From assembly GCA_003151975.1 (NCBI GenBank), contig PLZD01000025.1:27032-91031 (forward strand): a stretch of DNA of 64,000 nt, written 5' to 3'. Shown here one piece after another: positions 58,912 through 64,000 of this stretch (positions are counted from its first letter, which is position 1; each line of letters begins with the position of its first letter). The DNA comes from Elusimicrobiota bacterium. Its GTDB lineage: Bacteria > Elusimicrobiota > Elusimicrobia > UBA1565 > UBA9628. Made by a program: the position numbers and the translations under genes. Under the pieces are notes generated by a model that saw only the letters and a list, made by a program, of their open reading frames with translations, did no database searches and was not told the origin of the DNA.

Positions 58912-59894
58912 AGACCTCCCGGAGGATCGACGATGCCGGCGCGCGGATCGTTGGCGAGAACGTTCTCGCCGGCGGCGCCGCGAGCGGCGATCAGCAGGTG
59001 CGTCTGCTCGAGATTGACTTTGCCCGAACCAGAGCCTTCGCGGTAGAAACGCTCGATGACGATCCTGTTTCCCGGCGCCAGCGACGCGATGCGGCTTGGC
59101 GCGTACGAGCCGCCGGGAACTTCGTAGCGAGACGGTCTGAAGAGGCGCAGGATCGCCTCGCACGGGCAGGAGGCCTTCGAGGCATCCTTGACGGCGGCGC
59201 CGCGCCCGCCGTCCGGCGCGAAGTCTTCTTGATTGGACCAGATCTTGAGCCCGCGCAGGCGCTCCGGCCCGACGTTCTCGATCTCGACCTCATAATGAAC
59301 GCTCTGGCCGGCGAAGAAAGTGCCGAACTTGGCTCCGAACGGCACCGCCGCAGCCGGAGCGGACTGACGGCCTTGGAACGGGACGAAGGCGTGGAGGCCC
59401 GCGGCATCGTTCCAAGTCAGGCCGAGCGATTCGAGATAATTGACGCGGTAGCGGATACCCTGCCCTTCATGCCATGGGCCTTCGATCCGTTCTTGATAAG
59501 TTTCGGGGTGCAGGACATGGCCGGCGATCGCGAAGAACAGCGCGAAGTCCAGCCCAACCTCATATGCGAGCGGGAGGAAATGGCGATCCACGGGCGCGAT
59601 CGCGGGGACGACCGTGGCGGGCGCCGGATCGCCTTTAAACCGATCGACCTCCATCGACCACTGAAAGTAGGCGTAGGAATCGAGCAGGTTCTTTCCCCAC
59701 TTGGAGAGAAAAGGTTCCGCGGGGATTGGCACGGGTAGCGATGGACGCGGCGCCGGACGGATTGAATTGGCGATGTTGGGCCTGGGCGCGGCTCTGTTGA
59801 TCAGAATAGCGACATCGGCGGCGCCGGTGGATTGCGCCAGCAAGCTGGCGGATAGGAAGGCTGCGGCGACGGCGCTAAGAGTTGCTCTCTTCAT
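58908..59894 (-). CDS. Secreted protein with Ig-like beta domain, unknown function
   Basis: The 328-residue product has a signal peptide (LAQSTGAADV) and a Pro-rich linker. A region with a possible membrane or buried segment follows (YEVGLDFALFFAIAGHVLH). From about residue 195 there is a CARDB-like beta sandwich: FAGQSVHYEVEIENVGPERLRGLKIWS and SLAPGNRIVIERFY. SCPCEAILRL has two close cysteines. It is followed by, and overlaps, the HEAT-repeat gene. Confidence 0.6.
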   Translation of the reverse strand: MKRATLSAVAAAFLSASLLAQSTGAADVAILINRAAPRPNIANSIRPAPRPSLPVPIPAEPFLSKWGKNLLDSYAYFQWSMEVDRFKGDPAPATVVPAIAPVDRHFLPLAYEVGLDFALFFAIAGHVLHPETYQERIEGPWHEGQGIRYRVNYLESLGLTWNDAAGLHAFVPFQGRQSAPAAAVPFGAKFGTFFAGQSVHYEVEIENVGPERLRGLKIWSNQEDFAPDGGRGAAVKDASKASCPCEAILRLFRPSRYEVPGGSYAPSRIASLAPGNRIVIERFYREGSGSGKVNLEQTHLLIAARGAAGENVLANDPRAGIVDPPGGL

Positions 59895-59976
59895 GGCTCG
59901 GCCTCCACGAATCGAACGAACGCTCAGGGGTGCTTGGAGTATAGCCGGGGCATGTTACAAGCCCATTGCCCGACGG

Positions 59977-61161
59977 TTAGGCCGCTAACTTTGTTAGGCG
60001 CAGGAGCGTGATTTCCGACGGGATCAGAAACCGGTGCGGCGGCCCCCAGTAGCCCGTCCCCGTGCTGACGTAGACCCACATCCGGCCGTGGCGGTTGAGG
60101 CCGCGGTAGTATTTGTGGAAGAACGGGATCAAAATGCTCCACGGAAAGAACTGGCCGCCGTGCGTGTGGCCCGAAAGCTGGAGGTCGAAGCCCGCGGGCT
60201 CGGCGGCAAAGCAGCTGTCGGGCCTGTGGGCCAGCAGAAGCTTCAGCGCCGCTTTTTGATCCGAGGCCGCGGCCTTGCGCGGATCGCTCGCCTGGTCCGG
60301 GATGAAATGCGCCGCCGAGGTGTCGGTCACTCCCCCCACGAGGATGGCAGCATTCGCGCGGCGGACGACGCGGTTCTCATTGACGAGCGGGATCATGCCG
60401 AGCTCGGCGGCTTTGGCGATCCACGCGGGCGCGCTCCAATAATATTCGTGATTGCCGGTCACATAGTAGACGCCGAGCTCGGCCGAAAGCCGAGAGAGCG
60501 GGCGCACATGCTCGGCAAGCGTCTGAGGATCGCCGTCGGCAAGGTCTCCGGTAATCGCGATGAGGTCGGGCTTGAGCGCCAGCACGCGGTCGACGATGGT
60601 GGAGACGAAGTCGCGGCGGATGGTGGCGCCCACGTGGATGTCGCTGAGCTGGACGATCCGCAGCCCTTCGAGTTCGGGCGGCAAGTCCTTGATGGGCACC
60701 GAGACTTCGCGGACGACCGGCCCCGCCATGACGGTGCGCAGTCCTAGTCCGGCCACGAGCCAGGCGCCCGCCATGAGGCCGGCCGGAAGCCAGGCCGGCG
60801 CGGGATTGCTCGAGAACAGATGAAAGACCGCCGAGCCGATATCGACGCCGAGGCTGAAAAGCAGGAAGGTCGCCCAGACGCCCATGCCGAATGTCGCGGT
60901 CCACGCGAGCGTCTTGAACCAGAGCGATTCCTGCGAGCGCGCGCCGCTGCGGTAGAAGGACTGCCAGCCCGTTATAAAGAGGAAGAAGCAAAAGCTCAGC
61001 CCGCGCGTCAGCTGCTCTCGCCCCGGCGCGAGGGCCGCGGCCCTCCATCCCGTGTAGAACACGAGCCCCGCGAAGACCGAAAGGAAAACGGCGAATCTCC
61101 AGCGCATGCTCAGCGTCGTCCCGGGATCAGAAGAGTTCGATGTGATGCCGGCTTGCGCCAC
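59977..61161 (-). CDS. Membrane calcineurin-like metallophosphoesterase
   Basis: The 394-residue product has four or five N-terminal membrane segments (residues 22-150). A metallophosphoesterase domain carries all core motifs: VQLSDIHVGA (DxH), ITGDLADG (GDxxD), TGNHEYYW (GNHE), LLLAHRP (H) and LSGHTHGGQFFP (GHxH). The architecture resembles YkuE/YaeI phosphodiesterases, which act on lipids or cell-wall linkages at the membrane. The substrate is not readable. Confidence 0.92.
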   Translation of the reverse strand: MAQAGITSNSSDPGTTLSMRWRFAVFLSVFAGLVFYTGWRAAALAPGREQLTRGLSFCFFLFITGWQSFYRSGARSQESLWFKTLAWTATFGMGVWATFLLFSLGVDIGSAVFHLFSSNPAPAWLPAGLMAGAWLVAGLGLRTVMAGPVVREVSVPIKDLPPELEGLRIVQLSDIHVGATIRRDFVSTIVDRVLALKPDLIAITGDLADGDPQTLAEHVRPLSRLSAELGVYYVTGNHEYYWSAPAWIAKAAELGMIPLVNENRVVRRANAAILVGGVTDTSAAHFIPDQASDPRKAAASDQKAALKLLLAHRPDSCFAAEPAGFDLQLSGHTHGGQFFPWSILIPFFHKYYRGLNRHGRMWVYVSTGTGYWGPPHRFLIPSEITLLRLTKLAA

Positions 61162-61185
61162 TTCACCCGCTGATCTTAGCGACTT

Positions 61186-62427
61186 TCAGGGCATGATGTC
61201 GAGGATGGTGCGGGGTTTCTCCTGATTGGCGGGCCCGATCCGGCGGGCAGGAGCCGTCGTCGAGGCGACGGACGCGCCGCCCTGAAACGAGACCGTGCGC
61301 TGATTGATGAGATCGAGCGCGTCCTTGTACGGGACGGGGCCCGCGGGGAGCTTCCCGTCGGCGCTGCCGTCGGAATAAATCTTGAGTTCGTTGCGCACGA
61401 AGCCGCGCCAGCGCGCCACGAAGCCTGCCGTCTGATTGGGCGCGAGGCTTTGGAGGCTCCTAAAAAACGCGTCGCGCACGCCGGCGTGAGCGGTGCGGCA
61501 CGAAAGAAAGCCGGCCTCGAAAGCCGTGAAGCGCTGAGCCTGGACTCCGTCGCCGCTGGACTGCGCGGACGCACGCGACACCGCTCGGAAATTCTTGACG
61601 AAAGAATCGACTTCGCCGATGCGTCCATCTGAACCCGCCGCCATGGCCGCGGGGTAGCCGAGCGCGTTGAGATCGACTCCGGGAAGTCCTGCGACGGCAA
61701 ACTCGATCTCCTGGGGCAGCAGCCGGCGGTGCACGAGCTGCGAGCCGGTCAGCGCGTTGCCGTCCTTGCCGTAGTAGAAGCCGGCCATGTCGCGGCAGAC
61801 CGGCTTGGGGCCGAGGCCGTCCATCGGGTTTGCGGGTGCAGCAGCGCGGCTTTGGGGAGCCGCGACGACCATCGCTTGATAAGGCCGGCTTAGCGTGAGC
61901 TCGGGCGGCTTGATCGTGAACACGGGAAGCTTCTCGTCCGGAACTTGATGGATATCGAGGTTGATGGGCGGCAGTTCGGCGTAATGAAACGTATTCGAGG
62001 CGCCGTAGGACGCGGGAAGCTTCATGCTCGAGCCGTTCTTCGTGAGGTCGAAGTCTCCCGAGGAATGGAAGCCGTTGGTGCGCACGCCTTTATACTCCGA
62101 AAGGACGCTCTGATAGTAAGCCACGACGCCGGCGGATGCCTCGTTCTGCGTATAAAGAATCTTGAGCTCGAAGAGCGGCTGCGCGTTCTCGGGGTCCGCG
62201 TCGAGGCCGAAACGGGGCGAGCACTTCTTCTTGCCGTGGCACCACAGAATCTTGGGGCGGTCGAGCTCGTCGCGAAAGCGCAGCTCGAGCCATTCGGAGG
62301 CGTCCTCGCGGTTGGCGTTCCAGCCGTTGACCGCGCTTTGCAGCTCGTCGTCTTGGGCGGCGGCGCGGATGACGGCGAGCGCGACGACGGCGGCGATCAG
62401 GACGATCCGTGATTTGACGCGTTCCAT
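61186..62427 (-). CDS. Secreted protein, unknown function
   Basis: The 413-residue product has a signal peptide (VIRAAAQDDE). It lacks membrane segments and contains paired cysteines (WCHGKKKCSPRF, LSCRTAH, PVCRDMAG). It has Pro/Ala linkers and no motif I can name. It is preceded by a GC-rich divergent region with a 20 bp inverted repeat (62512-62574). It ends 24 bp before the metallophosphoesterase and may be co-transcribed with it. Confidence 0.6.
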   Translation of the reverse strand: MERVKSRIVLIAAVVALAVIRAAAQDDELQSAVNGWNANREDASEWLELRFRDELDRPKILWCHGKKKCSPRFGLDADPENAQPLFELKILYTQNEASAGVVAYYQSVLSEYKGVRTNGFHSSGDFDLTKNGSSMKLPASYGASNTFHYAELPPINLDIHQVPDEKLPVFTIKPPELTLSRPYQAMVVAAPQSRAAAPANPMDGLGPKPVCRDMAGFYYGKDGNALTGSQLVHRRLLPQEIEFAVAGLPGVDLNALGYPAAMAAGSDGRIGEVDSFVKNFRAVSRASAQSSGDGVQAQRFTAFEAGFLSCRTAHAGVRDAFFRSLQSLAPNQTAGFVARWRGFVRNELKIYSDGSADGKLPAGPVPYKDALDLINQRTVSFQGGASVASTTAPARRIGPANQEKPRTILDIMP

Positions 62428-62511
62428 GTTCTGCCTCCTTGCTGCCTGAAATCAGTGTGGCGCCGAAAGGCCCGCGCCGAAGGGGCCCCCGGCCCCAAAT
62501 CAAGTGAGCCT

Positions 62512-62574
62512 TTGGTCCTGGTCGCGGGACATTAATTCGACGATGAATATTTCATGTACCGCGACCAGGGCCAA
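62512..62574. repeat. Long inverted repeat (20 bp arms, 18 matches) between divergent genes
   Basis: The left arm 62512-62531 and right arm 62555-62574 are complementary at 18 of 20 positions. An 11 bp perfect core CCTGGTCGCGG pairs with CCGCGACCAGG. The 23-base loop is AT-rich. It lies 40 bp upstream of the FGE-like gene and 85 bp from the divergent 62427 start. It could be an operator, an mRNA hairpin or a small transposable relic. Confidence 0.6.
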
Positions 62575-62614
62575 CGGCCCTGGAGGCGCCGGGCTTTCGG
62601 AGTAAACTGGAGAT

Positions 62615-63565
62615 ATGAAAACCTTGATCCTAGCGGCGGCGTCGGTGCTGGCCGCGTTGCCGGCGTGGTCGAAAGGACCGTCGTGGGATTCCGGCTCGCC
62701 CGACGACCAGACCGGCTTTGAAGAGGCGATCAAGAACGCCGGGCTCGTCGTTCCCCCTGCCCGCGCGAGCGTTCCGCCGGGGAAGTCGGGCTCCTGCCCG
62801 GATGGGATGGCCTCGATCGACGGCGCGTACTGCATCGACCGTTGGGAGGCCTCGGTCGTCGACGCGAACTCGGGAACGCCGCTGTCTCCTTATTATACGC
62901 CCAACCCGTCGCCGCGCTGGCCCGGCGCTCCTTGGCAGTATTCCGCTTGGTCGCAAAAGCCGAGCCCGCGCGGCTACCCGATGCCCGATCTGCCCGACAT
63001 CCAGAAGACCGGCGCCTTCGAGCCGAAGGCCGTCAGCAAACCGGGCGTCTTCCCTCAGGGATTTTCAAACCGCGCGATCGCGGCGCGCGCCTGTACGAAC
63101 GCGGGCAAGCGCCTGTGCAGCCGTGATGAGTGGTACAAGGCGTGCGTGGGCCCAAACGGGCCGCGGCCGACGAATGGGCAATATCCCGTCGCTTTCCCAT
63201 ACGGGCCGAGCTACGAGAAAGGCAAGTGCAATTTCCAGGTCGTGCCGGGCCATCCGTTGATGATCGTCGGGCGCTCGAGCTCTCAACTCGACGATCCGCG
63301 TCTGATGTTGGCGGAGAGCGGCGGCCAGCGTCTCTTGGCCAAGACGGGCGCGTTCGACCAGTGCACCAACGCCTACGGCGTCTATGACATGGTCGGAAAC
63401 CAAGACGAGGTCGTCTCGGACACGAGCGGCGACCATATGATCTTCGTCGGCGGCTTCTACAGCCGCGATCAGGGCGCGCGTCCCAGCGGCTGCGCGTCGG
63501 CGATCTCGGCGCACCACGCTTCTCTGTACACCGACTACAGCATCGGCTTTCGCTGCTGTCTTTAG
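62615..63565 (+). CDS. Secreted FGE-sulfatase/SUMF1-domain protein
   Basis: The 316-residue product has a signal peptide (ALPAWSKG). The formylglycine-generating-enzyme-like fold shows GMASIDGAYCIDRWEASV, CTNAGKRLCSRDEWYKAC, CTNAYGVYDMVGNQDEVVSD, FVGGFYSR and the terminal YSIGFRCCL. In most relatives the GN motif is followed by VWEW; here it reads QDEVV. Whether it oxidises cysteine or is only a binding fold cannot be told. No sulfatase is in view. Confidence 0.85.
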   Translation: MKTLILAAASVLAALPAWSKGPSWDSGSPDDQTGFEEAIKNAGLVVPPARASVPPGKSGSCPDGMASIDGAYCIDRWEASVVDANSGTPLSPYYTPNPSPRWPGAPWQYSAWSQKPSPRGYPMPDLPDIQKTGAFEPKAVSKPGVFPQGFSNRAIAARACTNAGKRLCSRDEWYKACVGPNGPRPTNGQYPVAFPYGPSYEKGKCNFQVVPGHPLMIVGRSSSQLDDPRLMLAESGGQRLLAKTGAFDQCTNAYGVYDMVGNQDEVVSDTSGDHMIFVGGFYSRDQGARPSGCASAISAHHASLYTDYSIGFRCCL

Positions 63566-63571
63566 CGCGGG

Positions 63572-64000
63572 TTAGAGGCCCGGCCTGGTCATCTCTTCGG
63601 GCTTGATCCAGTCGGTGAATTGCTTTTCGGTCAAGAAGCCGAGTTTGAGCGCCGCTTGCTTGAGGGTGGTCCCTTCCTTGTGCGCGGTCTTGGCGATCTT
63701 GGCCGCTTTGTCGTAGCCGATGTGCGGGTTGAGCGCCGTGACGAGCATCAGCGACCGGCGCATGAGCTCGTCGATGCGGGCCGCGTCGGCCGCGATGCCG
63801 CGCGCGCAGTGTTCCTCGAAGCCTTTGATGCCGGCGGCCAGGAGCTTGGCCGAGGAGAGGAAGTTGTGGATGATGAGCGGCTTGAAGACGTTGAGCTCGA
63901 AATTGCCCGACGCCCCCCCGACGTTGACGGCGACGTCGTTGCCGAGGACCTGGGCGCAGATCATCGTAACGGCCTCGCTCTGCGTGGGATTGACCTTGCC
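63572..64000 (-). CDS. fumC: Class II fumarate hydratase (C-terminal part; start beyond window)
   Basis: The visible 142 residues are the C-terminus. [22 protein letters not shown] is the end of the superfamily signature loop. [30 protein letters not shown] and [29 protein letters not shown] are typical of FumC. The enzyme interconverts fumarate and malate. Aspartate ammonia-lyase shares this signature, but the final KPEEMTRPG segment favours FumC. The 5' part lies outside the window. Confidence 0.92.
   Translation of the reverse strand, partial: GKVNPTQSEAVTMICAQVLGNDVAVNVGGASGNFELNVFKPLIIHNFLSSAKLLAAGIKGFEEHCARGIAADAARIDELMRRSLMLVTALNPHIGYDKAAKIAKTAHKEGTTLKQAALKLGFLTEKQFTDWIKPEEMTRPGL

Noticed and set aside
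61186..63565. Sulfatase/FGE maturation operon
   Set aside because: The FGE-like protein has a signal peptide, a changed GN motif and no sulfatase neighbour, so sulfatase activation is not supported here.
1..64000. CRISPR array
   Set aside because: No series of regularly spaced, near-identical short repeats was seen. The only tandem repeat (27266-27639) has no spacers.

Overview
This 64 kb window comes from the chromosome of a GC-rich, Gram-negative bacterium. Evidence for an outer membrane is two beta-barrel porins, a protein that looks like a peptidase, propeller and outer-membrane barrel in one chain, many signal peptides and lipoboxes, and lipid-anchored c-type cytochromes. The tail of the division cluster (murB-ftsQ-ftsA-ftsZ) runs into pilT, a deoxynucleoside kinase, pgeF, hisC, cmk, plsC and an S1 protein. 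Together with the many secreted Ala/Pro-rich proteins this recalls Elusimicrobiota. That placement is inference; no rRNA or other decisive marker is present.

Layout. (1) 1-1.1 kb: the start of a tyrosine integrase lies just downstream of tRNA-Glu and tRNA-Lys, the usual edge of an integrated island that extends left out of the window. (2) 1.2-10.2 kb: mixed-strand genes for a secreted phospholipase D-like enzyme, a POT peptide transporter, an unusual SDR, a class I/II aminotransferase, an SCO protein, a secreted glycosidase-like TIM barrel and an inactive rhomboid. (3) 10.3-27.0 kb: one long plus-strand run from murB to a small membrane protein, with many overlapping start/stop pairs (cell wall, division, nucleotide, lipid and amino-acid genes). 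(4) 27.0-28.6 kb: gene-poor. It holds a perfect hairpin, a pyrimidine-rich degenerate ~94 bp tandem repeat and, in an AT-rich stretch, a 28 bp dif-like site. Gene orientation flips here from mostly plus to mostly minus, so genes converge on it as expected at a replication terminus. (5) 28.9-32.4 kb: two porins. (6) 32.4-38.2 kb: a minus-strand housekeeping run (plsY, gpsA, bifunctional nuclease, HU, MerR, two tRNA-Pro, acylphosphatase, sigma-70, apt, tRNA-Arg, TPR protein). (7) 40-50.6 kb: LPP20/CsgG-like lipoproteins, one fused to a cytochrome c domain; then hflX, miaA, PilZ, miaB, two membrane proteins with spermidine-synthase-like tails, ASCH and Fur. (8) 50.6-64 kb: alternating-strand genes, mostly secreted or poorly known: a Ser/Thr kinase, a heme lipoprotein, an HExxH protein resembling peptide-modifying hydroxylases, HEAT-repeat and Ala/Pro-rich proteins, a metallophosphoesterase, an FGE-like protein, and the end of a class II fumarase.

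Most interesting: the dif-like site beside the 94 bp repeats; a tRNA-Pro(GGG) whose acceptor helix is extended to 17 bp by its flanks; the LPP20/CsgG/cytochrome c fusion; and the HExxH gene beside an unrecognised divergent partner. No CRISPR array, rRNA or complete transposon was seen.
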